A program made the translations under genes and the position numbers. Under the pieces are notes generated by a model. The model saw only the letters and a program-made list of their open reading frames with translations. It was not told the DNA's origin and did not search any database. A DNA stretch of 64,000 nucleotides from Xiphias gladius (taxonomy: Eukaryota; Chordata; Actinopteri; Istiophoriformes; Xiphiidae). Of this stretch, positions 47,059-58,900 are shown piece after piece. Numbering within the stretch: the stretch's first letter is position 1; each line of letters opens with the position of its first letter. The DNA is taken from positions 4,781,713 through 4,845,712 of the forward strand of contig NC_053408.1 in NCBI RefSeq assembly GCF_016859285.1, read 5' to 3'.

Positions 47059-50000
47059 ATGTCGAAAATGCCGGTGGTGAGGGCGCTGGTCGCCGAGAGA
47101 CTGGCGGCGGCCGCGGAGGAGATATTGGAGGCGGTCGAGGGGACCACGCTGCACGCAGCAGGTTTGTAAACACAAGAAGGGACTTGTTTTAGTGAGTCAA
47201 CTTCTTACCTCCGAAGGCCATTTGCTTTCCCTATTACAGGGTATCTGATGCTCAAAAAAGTCTTAAAAAGCAACGAATTCATTGCCCTTAAAAAAAGGCC
47301 TGAGAAGGTATTAAAGTCATACATTTTAAGTCTTAAATTTCCTTTACAAGGCTCTTGAATAGGGCTGCAAATAACCATTATTATTATTATTATTATTATT
47401 ATTTTTTTATTATTATTATTATCGATTCATGCCAGTTGTTTTCTCGATGAATCGACCAGTCGTATGTTCAGCACAGTGTCAGGAAACCGTGAGACATGTC
47501 CATCCCAGTTCCCCAAAGCCCAGTGTGGCGCCTTCGAAAGTCAGAAGCAGACTGGGAAAACCAGAGAACACTCACATTGAGAAGCTGACACCAGAGAGAC
47601 AGAGAAAAAAAAGATGATTATAAATCATATATCGATTATTATTATTATTTTTCTGTCAACAGACTAATTTACTAATCCATTAATCCTCCTAATTGCTGCA
47701 GCTCTAGTCTTGAGTCTTTTTCTTTTTCTTTTTTTTTGCTAGTTACATTAGTTATAACTTTTGGCTGTCGGGGGACAGTAGCTGTAAACCTCAGTGTCGA
47801 TTTGGGCTAAAAATGCAAATTAACCATTTATTTATTTAAATTTTTTTTTTTTTAAGTTGGTTAATCCCTCCACCTGTTTCTGTTGGTCCTCTGGGCCCAG
47901 GTATGGACAGTTTAGGAGACAGTGGGCCCCTGGGCATAGACAGGTGTGAGGCCCACAACCACAAACGACGCAGATGTGTTAGCTGTATTTGTTTTTGTTT
48001 TGTGCCTCTTTGTCGTTGTTTTGTGATTCTCTGTGTTCATTCGGCATCTCTTTGTGGTCGTCTTCCATTTCTTTTGGTTGTTTTGTGTCTCCTTTTAGTT
48101 ACGTAGGTGTACCTAATAAACTGGGCAAACTTAGTTCATGTTTCAGCGTTTAGGAGGTTTGACATCACGATCAACTCTCTACATGTCGAGTGAAACTAGT
48201 CCGCTGAAACAGCCGTTTACCGTTAGCCATGTTCCTTGTATGTGCATTAACCCCCCCACTATGGTAGTTAACTGGGAATTTTCGCCTTGAAAATTACCAG
48301 TTAACTACAGTAGCGGGGGCGAACAGCACCAAAAAATGAATTGACTTAACCCACCTAACTGGCCCCAGTGCTGGGCAACTGTAACAGCACTGGGGCTAAT
48401 GTCAAGAAATAATTCAGATTTCTGTCAAGTGTTTTGAGCAAACCATCCACTGGTATTAAAGGGTAAGTTCTTGCACAACAGATTAAATTTAAACAAACAA
48501 AAATCCGTTAAGACACTGGGAAGTAGACTGAGCAAAAACTAATGGGGTCTAATACACCAGTCTGTCAATAGATCCTCCTCCATGAAGGTTATAATGCTCA
48601 GTTTGTGTTGAAACCGTGTTAAAAGAAGTGTTGACGCAAAGAAATGCTCATTTTGGAGGCTGCAGTGTGTGGAGCCGTAGAATTGGTTTATGTTTAGATT
48701 AAGAGGTTGTTCCGTTTTGGTCTGCACTGAATGGGCATGCGTGGGGTGGACAAGTTATTAGGAACACCCGTCAGTATAAAATGAGACTGACCTTTGTTTG
48801 GGTGCATCCATTAGACTTGTCACGGAGTACATTTTCTCTCTTACCCCCACTGATGTCTGGCCATGCAGTTCTGATTTAACATGCACAAGTGTTTGAAACA
48901 ATGTGTTTTTCCAGAAAAAACATGACCTGCAGATTTTATACATATATATAAAATAAATAAATATAAAATTTGCCTATTTGGCCCCCACTGTTTCAGAATC
49001 TCTCGTTAATGTCCCCAAAGAGGGTGACCAATAAAGTGTTGGCTTCAAATTCACAAATTGAATATAGCATATTAAAGCGCCATTCTATCAAACCAACCTG
49101 TATTTTTTTTTTTTTTAGCTTAATCTCCACACAAACCTTAGAAAGGAAGAAATAATAAGTACAGCAATACAAAACAATCTTGGGTGGGTGGGCAACTCAA
49201 CCCAAATATAGACTGTATTTTGGTAAATGTGCTTGCAGCGGAATTATTTAGGCATTTGGGGAAGAGTGGCAGTGTGATTGTGTATTTTTATTTAGATTTT
49301 TTGATTTTTTTTCCTCCCTTCCTCCAGAAATGTCACCTGAGCAGCAGAGGGCAGCTGTGCACAAGCGACTGTCGGTTGTTGCTGACGAGATCTTTAGGAT
49401 CCTGGAGGTAATGATGGGCGAATACGAGGAGGAGGTCTCCTGTTCCCGGGGGGACATCGGCCGGCAACGTCAACTGCTGGACATCACGTTGAAAACTGAG
49501 ACAAATCTACACAGAACAGGTACACTGTACGTCAAATCGTGTTTATACGGCAAGAATTAGTAGCTCTCTTGCAGTTGGAATTGTTTATGTTTCTTGCTGG
49601 TACTATTAGCTTGTAGTTTATCGTTTGTGATAAGTTAATAAATGATTAGACACAGCAGAACAAATGAAAGTGAAATTAATGAAAGTATAGGGCGACACTT
49701 TAATGTAAGGATCCATTGTTTCCTGATCTTTTTTTGAAGGTTTCCTTGAAAGAAACATGTAGTTTGGTACTAATTCCAGGAAAACGCAGAGACGCTAATT
49801 TAGTTCAGTTAGTTGTGCTGTGTTTATTATTGACCTCCACATGAACGTCCGTGACAGAAATCGCTCCACATCGACCCCAGCGAATCGTTATTACTCATTC
49901 ATTTATTGTTGGAAACGTCGCTATCACTGGATTTATGCTGAATTGTGTGTTTGTTTGCGGACACGTTTCACATCTTGCTTCTTTAGCTCACCCTCTGTCT

Positions 50001-52110
50001 TCTCTGAAAGAAAAAAGCCTCGGACTTACCAGGCGTAGTTGTAGATTCATTGCACCGAGGCCCCTGCTACACTGTCATTCTGCTCTTTGTGTGTAAATAA
50101 TGAGTCTTTGACAATTAGCACTATCACTATTTTAGGCAACATGAACAGTGTGATATGAATCTTCAGTTGCTGACAAATGTTCTGCATTGTGTAGAATTGC
50201 ATCTATTTATTCGTTCAGTCGTTTGTCATTTGGCTACAGTTTCTCGCAGGCAGTTGTGAACAGCTTCGCAGCCGCAAGTGTGACTGTGTAATTAGGTTCA
50301 TTTGACTGAGGTAACTGCAGTTGTTGCTCACGCACACACACTTTTACAGGAAATACTATCATGGCCCCGGGTGCTGGTATTTATTGCCGTTTACAGTATT
50401 TGAATTCCAGGCTGAGTTTTCTCTTTGATCTCCCCTTCAGACAGGCCGCCGCTGTCTGGCTGGGACACTTCCTCTGAGCAGCAGAAGCGGGAGCAGAGCC
50501 GGAGCCCCGGCCGAGTCCAGAAAACATCAGGTCCACCACGGTTTAAAGACGCGTCGACGGAGACAGACTCTGAGTTCATCCACGGTGGGCCCCCGCGTCT
50601 TCACCGAGCGCGAAGAGCGGAAAAGGGCGCCCCAACTACGATGGAAACAGAGACTCGAGGAGAGCGCCGCGGGCTGCCACCTAGCGACCGCGAGGTTCTG
50701 TCTTCAAGAAATTCAGGAGCTGGGAGTGAGTGTAATGATAGTGATAAAGAGCCGAATGAGAAAACGCCGTCTTCAAACAGAAGAAGAGCATTTCAGGGAC
50801 TGAGGCAAAGTCAGGGTGCAGACTGCTGCGAAATGTGTGGGAGGCCTTTCCACAAAGGTGCCGGTGGGAAGAAAATGAAAACGCGCGCAAGCAAAATCGC
50901 TGCGACAGACAAGAGCCAAACGACAGGACGGAGCTGTTGCAGGGTATGTGGAAAGTTTTTCCGGTACAAACGCTCTTTTCAGAAACATGTACTTAAGCAC
51001 GGGCAGAGCACAGATCTGTGTGGAGTCTGCGGCAAAAATCTGGACTCTGACGAGAGCTTAAAGGTGCATTTACAAAGACACAACGAGGAAAACAGCTGCA
51101 GGGATCAAACGGAGGACAAAGAGTCAAAGGCCGAGCGCTCGGACGCTGAGAGTAAAGTGGGCGACAGTGACGAGGACTGGAGGGAAAGCGAGGGAACTGC
51201 GAGCGACGATGGAGACAGCGATAAGCATGAGACCAAGGAAGGACCTGGTTTACGAAAGACGGAGTCAAAAGCAAAAATTCAAGCATCAAACAAACCTAAG
51301 AGACCTAAGAGCAAGGACTGTAAGGATTTATCTCATCTGAAATACTGCTGCAAAGTGTGTGGCAGGTCTTTCTGCTACAGAGCCTCTTTCCTGAAACACG
51401 TGCAAGAGGACGAGAGGGATACAGATCTTTGCGGCGTCTGTGGGAGACATTTTGAGACCGAGGAGAGCTTGAGGCTTCACCTGCAAACTTACATCCGAAC
51501 CAATGACTGTGAAGTTTGCGGCAAACATTTCGACGGCCACAAACAACTGGAGATGCACATGAGAACCCACACGGGAGAGAAACCGTACATCTGCAGCGTC
51601 TGCGGCAAAGCCTTCGCTCAAAACGGAAATCTGATGGGGCACATGAGAGTTCACACGGGGGAGAGGCCGTACGTTTGCAGCGTGTGCGGCCAGAGCTTCA
51701 GCTTCAAAGAGTACATGATGGCTCACATGAGAATCCACACCGGGGAGAAACCCTTCCTGTGCAGCGTCTGCGGGAAAGGGTTCAGGCAGAGGGGGACCCT
51801 GAAAACGCACATGATGATCCACACGGGGGAGTCCACGCACCGGTGCAGCATCTGCGACAAAAAGTTCTACAAGAGCGGGGCGCTGAAAATCCACATGCGG
51901 TCCCACACGGGAGAGAAGCCGTACCTGTGCAACGTTTGTGGGAAGAGCTTCACCGCGAGCAGCTCGCTCACCAAACACATGGGCGTCCACGAAGGGGAGC
52001 GGACACACTGCTGCGGCGTCTGCGGCAAAGGATTCTTGAGGAAAGAGGATCTGAGAAGGCACGTTCAGACTCACGGGGACGAATCCGCGCAGCTGACTTT
52101 AAGTCTTTAA
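47059..52110 (+). CDS. teleost C2H2 zinc-finger protein
   Basis: This is a likely sequence-specific DNA-binding nuclear protein; target unknown. Three exons join in frame to 654 aa: 47059-47161, 49328-49519, 50441-52110. Exons 1 and 2 encode a helical N-terminal domain ([39 protein letters not shown] followed by EYEEEV..RQRQLLD) found in many teleost zinc-finger proteins, with no zinc ligands. Exon 3 has two early fingers (CCRVCGKFF.., LCGVCGKNL..), a long acidic Ser/Asp/Glu linker, a second similar pair whose final His ligands are changed, then seven canonical fingers (about residues 458-650) with TGEKP-type linkers. The first half-finger (CCEMCGRPF) is incomplete. No KRAB, BTB or SCAN domain is present. 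The start is the first ATG in the CpG-rich first exon. Exact orthology is not recognised. Confidence 0.88.
47358..47705 (+). repeat. family N copy with an internal ATT microsatellite
   Basis: It begins AGGGCTGCAAATAACCATT, passes through an ATT repeat, GAGAAGCTGACACCAG and a GACTAATTTACTAATCC end with AATTGCTGCAGCTC. It lies in intron 1 of the zinc-finger gene. Confidence 0.7.
47885..48100 (+). repeat. TTTGTGGTCGTTTTG-type repetitive tract
   Basis: It begins with a GGGCCCCTGGGCATAGACAG block and continues as near-tandem units of about 20-25 bases built on TTTGTCGTTGTTTTGTG and TTTGTGGTCG. Traces of the same repeat lie at 33715-33800, with a GGGCCCCC block at 28195-28215. Confidence 0.55.
48104..48769. 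mobile_element. MITE-like element with AGGTGTNCCTAATAA ends
   Basis: The left end TAGGTGTACCTAATAAACTG is matched, inverted, at the right by CAAGTTATTAGGAACACCC. The 666-bp interior has no protein. It is a non-autonomous DNA transposon of uncertain superfamily in intron 1 of the zinc-finger gene. Confidence 0.65.
48253..48319. repeat. strong hairpin inside the MITE
   Basis: A 19-bp stem with one mismatch (48265-48283 against 48289-48307, core TAGTTAACTGG) and a 5-base loop, extended outward by imperfect pairing of CCCCC/GGGGG. Confidence 0.8.
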
Positions 52111-52870
52111 TGCTGGCGTTGGTGCGGCCTGTTTATAAAGGAATAGCTCAACGTTTTAGGACACACGCTTATTTGCTTTCTTTTCCGAGAGCGAGAGGAA
52201 AAGGTCGATATCAGTCTCAGGTGGAGCTGAAACAATTAGACGGAAAATTAATCGGCAACAAATTTGATAGTAGATCAATTTGATTGTTCAAGCAAAAACC
52301 TCACTGAGCTCCAGCTTCACAGTTGTGAGGAGTTGCTGTTTTTCTGTCATATCTGATAGAAAATTGATAATTTGGGGGTTTTGGACTGTTGATCTGACAA
52401 AACAAGACATTTGAAGACAGAAAGTTTTAGGAAATATGCATTTTTAGCTTATTTATGGGTGTATTTAATGCTTTTATTCTGTCAATCTCGCTTTTATGTG
52501 ATCCTTAATTATTCTCTTCACATTTCAACGTAAGTCTGTTACATGTGTTTTGTAACCTCGAGACTTTATCTTCTGCCTGGTGCTGCTATCATGTCCAGGA
52601 CACCACAGTAAAACAGATTTATAATCTCATTAAGGCCCTGTCCTGGTTAAACAATCGACTAGTCGATCAACAGATAATTAGTCAGCAACCGATTAATCCT
52701 TTAAATCCTTTTTCCAGCAGAAATGCTTGAAAAGATTTGACTGGTCCATCTTTTCAATGGGGAAAAAGCTAGTCTGGCTCTGTCCAACGTTCAGAAATAA
52801 ACCTCAAAACCTGTCTTATTTGCACAATTGTCAGAAAGAAAGCAAATAAACAAATATCCCTAAATGTTGA
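52111..52870 (+). repeat. zinc-finger gene 3' UTR made of dispersed repeats
   Basis: Within 30 bases of the stop codon come a family J fragment (52138-52225), family N fragments (52228-52410 and 52650-52735) and a reversed J fragment (52735-52860). An AATAAA lies at 52795-52800 (AGAAATAAACCTC) and another near 52846. Confidence 0.55.
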
Positions 52871-54400
52871 ACTGTTCCTTTTTAAATGACCATGATTAAA
52901 AATTGAAACAGCGAAAGGAAAAGTGTTGAACCAAGGCCGGTTTGACAGGCTTTCCTAATAGTTCTATGCACATGTCCTGCTATATTCAGTAGAAACATGC
53001 ACATGAAGACTGACTTTGCCAAATCACATGTATGTACCACACAAGTCGAACAAGTCTTCGTACCTCGTGCCCCCTCAAGGTTTTTGCTGCACTCGCTGGA
53101 CTCTAGAAGATCAGAACTGTTTGGTGCCTCGGTTGCCAATTGATCCACCTTTGAGTAGAATGCTTAACGATCTATGTATTGTTTATCATACCAGATATAA
53201 CCAGTTATACGTCTTTGATAGATAAAACTAAATATCATACGTATGTGTCTTAGTCTGATCATTTACCAAAATTACTATGTTGAACATTAGTCTGGGGGGA
53301 GATGTTACACGAAAATGCACGTACAAAATATCAAATGTTTGTTTTAAGCCAGTTTTTTTCATCTTTTCCTCTACTCATGAAAGGAAATATAATGTCACAA
53401 TTGAATAATTTCACAGCTTTTATTGTACTTTTCTTTTCCATAAAGTGTTGCTACAGTATATAGTTTAAAATCATAAATAAATACAGAAATCTTTCCTTTT
53501 GTTGTTGACTGTTTAATGTTACATTTTTTTTTTTTTTTTTTTTTAGATGCAACCTGAGATCAATTCCTCTCCTGCTCAGATGTAAATGAACTGCTTTAAA
53601 AAAAAAAAGACAGAAAACAGATACAATATAAGTCATGAGGCATTTACGCCATTTAGTCAATCAACAGAAAATTAATCTCCAATCATTTTGATCATTGATA
53701 ATCATTGATAATTAAGTCATTTTATTAAAGCAAAAAAACCCAAAACATTCACCGGTTGTAGCTTTTCAAATGGGAATATTTGCTTGTTTTCTCAGATCTA
53801 CACTAAACTAAACATCTCACGTTAATTTTGGGCTTAAGGAAATTGTGATGGCCCCAATCCAGTTCAGCCAATTTCCTTTTATTTCACCCCTATTTATATA
53901 ATTCTACATTATAAATATATTAGATTGTTGTTCATTTCCCCTGAGCTATAAAGGATTTCACAAAACTAAAATGAACTTTTTACAAAGTGATAATTATTTA
54001 TGTTCTTGCAGAGTAGCCACTAAAGTAAGGATTAAAAAAAAAGAATATATGTATGTATATGTGTGTATATATTCGTATGTGTGTGTATGTGTGTGTATGT
54101 ATGTATATATATATATATATATACACACACGTGTGAATATACATATATATATATGTATGTATATCTATATGATAGATATGACACACACGTGATCAGTTAC
54201 CTTTACACTTTGCTGTAAGTGGGAGTAAGTCTCTTGATAAATGTGTCTGCATTTTTGAGCGTCATTTGTAGAAGTTTGATAAATACGGACGCTGGTGTGG
54301 CTGTTTGAAAACCCCCCTCAGTTTTAGCTGAGGTTTGTCCCGGTTGAAACCACGAACCCGCAAAAGACAAGACAACAGGGAGAAACCAGCCTGACTCACA
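52871..54400. other. intergenic between converging genes
   Basis: It holds a family N fragment (53655-53790), T-rich and A-rich runs, and a GTAT/TATA microsatellite (54047-54170). No gene was seen. Confidence 0.5.
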
Positions 54401-55950
54401 GACGTTCAGTTTAAACACAATTTATTTTTTTCTGCTTAAATAAGTACTTGGATCATCCAGTGTAGGCTATGTTGGTTCGTCATACATGTTGGTACCAGAT
54501 TTATCATCAACAATGGATGCGTAGGGTGGTTTTGTATGAAAAAAGACAAATGGAAAAAAAAAAAAAAAAAAACAGATTTACACAGGAACAGAAAATCTGA
54601 TTTTTAACGTGTAATCGATACTGTGATTTATTTTTGTGATTTTAGCCATTAATAAAAAGGACCAGATTTGGGCAATGGGGCTAAAAATTAAGTCCTCCGT
54701 TCTGATGAAATTACAACCAATTAAATAAAGATAAAAATCATCAAACTGTCAAATAAAAACAGTCCCCTTTTTTTTTTTAAAACCACAGCAGACCTAAAAG
54801 CCTAAACTTACACTTCTAGTATGCATGATGGTCGTACAGATAGACAGGATTTACTTGATGTAACACACACACATACACACACACACACACACGCACACGC
54901 ACGCGGGGCTGCTAGCAGTTTGGAGATAATGCAATGTGCCAGTCTGCAGGTTACATTCAGGGACACTCAGTTACCACCCTGAAGCGTAAAAAATGAAGCT
55001 TTGTGATGTTGCTTGAGTGTGGAGTGTGTGTGAGTGTGTGTTTTTTGTAAAAAAAAAAAAAAAAGTAAATAAAATAAAAACAGTAATAGATGACAGATGG
55101 TTAGGTTATTATGAGTGCTCACACAGACAGAAGTACCATCAAACCCTCTCTAGGCGTATTACAGTGCTCTGAATTAGGAGAAACAAAAGAAAAGCGTTAA
55201 AATAAAGTGACGTCACATGCAGCAAAATATCGTTTCTCTGAAGACAATGTTCCACAGACAGAGCAGAAGTAGCTGTTGGCTTTAAAGTAACGTCCATTGT
55301 TTAAAATCAAGCGTGTTTTTTTTTTTTTTCTCCTCTCCATTCGTTTCTCATTTACATACAGCTTTATTTTTTATTTTTTTTATTTTATTTTTATTTTTTT
55401 TAAATATTCGTCTGGGAAGAGCATGTCAGGTCACACGCTCAAGGCTGCTCAAACAGTGTCGACCTCTCAATACAAATGCACCGACTCTGCAAAGCTTCAA
55501 CAACTCAAATCAGTGCATAAACAATCTGTGAAGCTACTGATTTTTTTTTTTCAGATTTTTATACAGTGTCATTTATATACAACAAAATCACCCATTTATT
55601 ATTATATTTCATTTTTTTTTTTTTTTTTTTTAAAAAAGAACCACATGGTGCACCCCAATACTGTGGGTCCAGGAGGAAAAAATAGACCATATAAGGCGAG
55701 TGTCTGAGTGAATCACAAGTCTTCCTTTTCTGTCAGCAGGTTTCTTCTTTTTTTTTTTTCTTTTTCTGTTTTTCTTTTTTCCTGTTTGCACCGTCTTTGG
55801 TCTCAGACGCCTTTCATTCATCCAAGATAAAAGAAAGTTCCAGCTCACGTCCATGCGTGTCCTTCGGTGTTGTGAGTTTGGTGACATGCTCATGCGAAAT
55901 CAAAGAAAAAGTAACTTGTTTTGCGTTGTCTTGCTGAAAACCATGCGTTG
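54400..55950 (-). other. ankyrin 3' untranslated region
   Basis: From the proposed last stop (55953-55951) the minus strand runs through A-rich and CA-rich DNA to an AATAAA read near 54426-54420. Alternative AATAAA signals exist near 55360-55395. The end point is inferred. Confidence 0.45.
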
Positions 55951-58900
55951 TTAAGTGAAAGCGTCGGACACGTTTTGGCCGATTGACGAGGCTCCTTCGT
56001 TTTCAGAGGCTCCAGTCCGGTTTTCCCTCCCAGGGTGCGTCTGGTGCCGCAGGTGGACGTCTTGTGGACCTGGAGGGTAGAAAAGATCACAAACTGGTGG
56101 TCAGAATCGGAACCGTGCGACTGGACCGATGCTATAAATATTCAGCTGATACTATCCATAACAGTGCTGAAATGATTAATGATACTGGTTGGTCAACAAT
56201 CATTGCATTAATTTTCCAAGCAAAAATGCGAAAAACATGCTGGTATCTGCTCTTTCTCTGTTTTATATCAGGTAAAAAACATGAAGATAATTGGAGTATC
56301 CTCAAAGTATTTGAGTTTTGGCCTGTTACTTGGACACAACAAACAATCTGAAGACGTCACCTTGAGCTGTGGGAAAACGTAATCGGGAATTTGAACTGTT
56401 TTCTGACACTTATATAAAATGATCGAAAACAATTTACCGATGAACCTACGGTGAACTTTTTTGCCTTCTTGGCGAGAGTTCGATGAGACGACTGATACCA
56501 ATCTCCAAGCTAAAGCCAGCGGGTGATTAGCTCCAGGGTTTCTGCAGAATTCACCAGATTCAACTGAAGACTTTTTAAAGGCCTTTTCAACACCACATAG
56601 AATACAGGTTAAAGCGGGAGTTCGGGACTGTTACATATAAATGAACGTCCGTTACATTCATTCAAGCCCTTGCTGAACAAGTCCACATAGTACTGATTTA
56701 GCCTGTCGGCGCCATGCCCATCTCTCTGCATTTTGCAGTGTCCCAAACTTTTAAATCGGGTGTCTGTGGCCACATCCCCGAGCTGCGCGCCGGTAGCGAT
56801 GCAGGAAATGGGAGGAAATGGTGATGGGTACGTTTTACTGTCTTCCAGTGTTTTATAAACCAGACGATTAACTGGTAATGAAAATAATCGTTAGCTGCAG
56901 CCCCATTAACAATGATGCCTAATAATAACATTGATTAATTATGAAACATGACCTGGACATTGATAAGCAGAAGAAATGCATGGATGGATTAGCAAATTAA
57001 AAAGTATAACTAATTAATAATCAAGGTCGGATTTGTTGAAAAATGCAAAGTTTTTGCTAAAGTCACATACAGGAACATTTTATCGCTAACGTTACTACCT
57101 GCAACGGGCTAGCAAAAATTAATTAACTTGAAACTGAAGACTTTTTAATACCTTCCCAGGCCTGTTTTGAGGAACCTGAAATAAGTGCTTTTAAAGACTT
57201 TTCAAGACCTGCAGATACCCTGGAGCTTAGCTTAGCATAAATCCCTACAAGGTGGGATTTTCCGGTAAAGCCCTAACTGCGCTGTTATTGAGGCTAGCTG
57301 CTAGCTACTCCCAGTCTTTGTGCTGAGCTAGAGGGACACTAATCTTCCCATCAAACTCTCAGCAAGAAAGGTAATAAAACGATTTCCCAGAATGTCAAAC
57401 TATTGCTTAAAGCACTACTAACGAAGTGTGTTTTATTTTATTTTTTTCAAAAAGACCGTTTTTTTGAACAGGTTTAACACTCAGAGAAAAGACAGATTTG
57501 TTGCTTAATTAATCTTAGTGCCAAACTACATTGACATTTTCAGAGCAAAACTGGGAACCATTCCACTATTTGACGCTTTACAGATTAATATCTATTGACC
57601 TCATGAAAATATAACAGTCAGAATGTTATTAACCTCTTACCAGGTTCAGTGTAGAGCTCCACTGTTATGACTGACTCCTCTTCCCTTGTTTCTTGTTGGC
57701 GCCGTCTCCAGGCTTGAGGGGAAGCGGCGAGGTTCATCGGGGGGAGACAGGGAAATAAGAGTTAGTGTTGTGCTCAGGCTACATGTGACCCACGTGTGTT
57801 AATGAAGCAGGGTTCAGCTCAGCCACTCTACGGCGGGAGATCACAGGCATCATGCTGGAAGAGAGACGAGTTTTAAGGAGAGGAAAGAGGGTGTTAAAAT
57901 GACTTCTTTTACACGTTTGCACACAAAACCACACGTGCTTGTATCAATACATGACAAAAAAAAAAAGAACTAATCATTTTTTCTACATTAGTTGAAACAC
58001 TTGTGATATTAGTAGTTCTCAAGCCCAACCAACAACCTAAAAAGGCACAAAGGCTATTGTTTTGTGTTGTGACGCTAAGCGCTACTGATGCACTGCAGCA
58101 CAGAGGAAACACACAAGCACGGTACAACCACCGCAAACGGCAGAACAACCCGACCGGACGCGAAGGGCCTCGGTAATGACCCCGGGTTGCCCATTACACA
58201 GCACCTGAACGAAAACTGCGATCCATTTTTATCCACACTAGCATAACCGCCAACAGCTCAGATTAATGCTGAGATCAGTCTACATAATGCCAGCCAGCGG
58301 GATCCCATGACTATGACTACCGGGAAAGACAGGTTCCCCACGTAGGGTGCCATGGTCTCGGATGCTTCATGAGGCCACGACAGAAAGACTTCCGTCTTGT
58401 CATTTTCTGCCTTTTTTTCTTTTCTCTTTCTGCTCTCGTCTAGTTTCATATTGTCAACGGTCAGCCGACATCCAAATGTGGCACAAATTTTAACCACATT
58501 TCCAGAAAATCTGCAAAGGAAGGAGCTGGTGCATTGAGATAAACAGCAGGTGGCGCTACTTCTCCAGTTGGGTTGGATTAAACTATTGGAGAGGGAGAGG
58601 GTGCGACAAGATGAGACAATTAAAAGAGTGTGAGTCAGACCGCAAACCAATGAAATCGATGTGGAAGACAAGCTGGAAATACGGCATTTCTGTTTGTTTC
58701 GTGCGTTAATTTGAGGAATGTTACAAACTCCTCATCACATCCGATGTCTTCGTCTCTTCAGTGGACGTTTTAGTCACATGCTTCACGTACGTCACGATCT
58801 ATTCGCTAGGTCTGTTTCCATCACTTATTGTTGCGTTCTGCTTTTATCAATACACCAACTTTTCTACCTCAGCCAAGCGTAAAAAGTTATTTCTAATATT

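Noticed and set aside
51328-52074. 248-residue antisense open frame across the zinc-finger array, and a 255-residue alternate frame at 51516-52283
   Set aside because: Tandem finger coding is GC-rich and repetitive and keeps other frames open. No independent protein features are seen.
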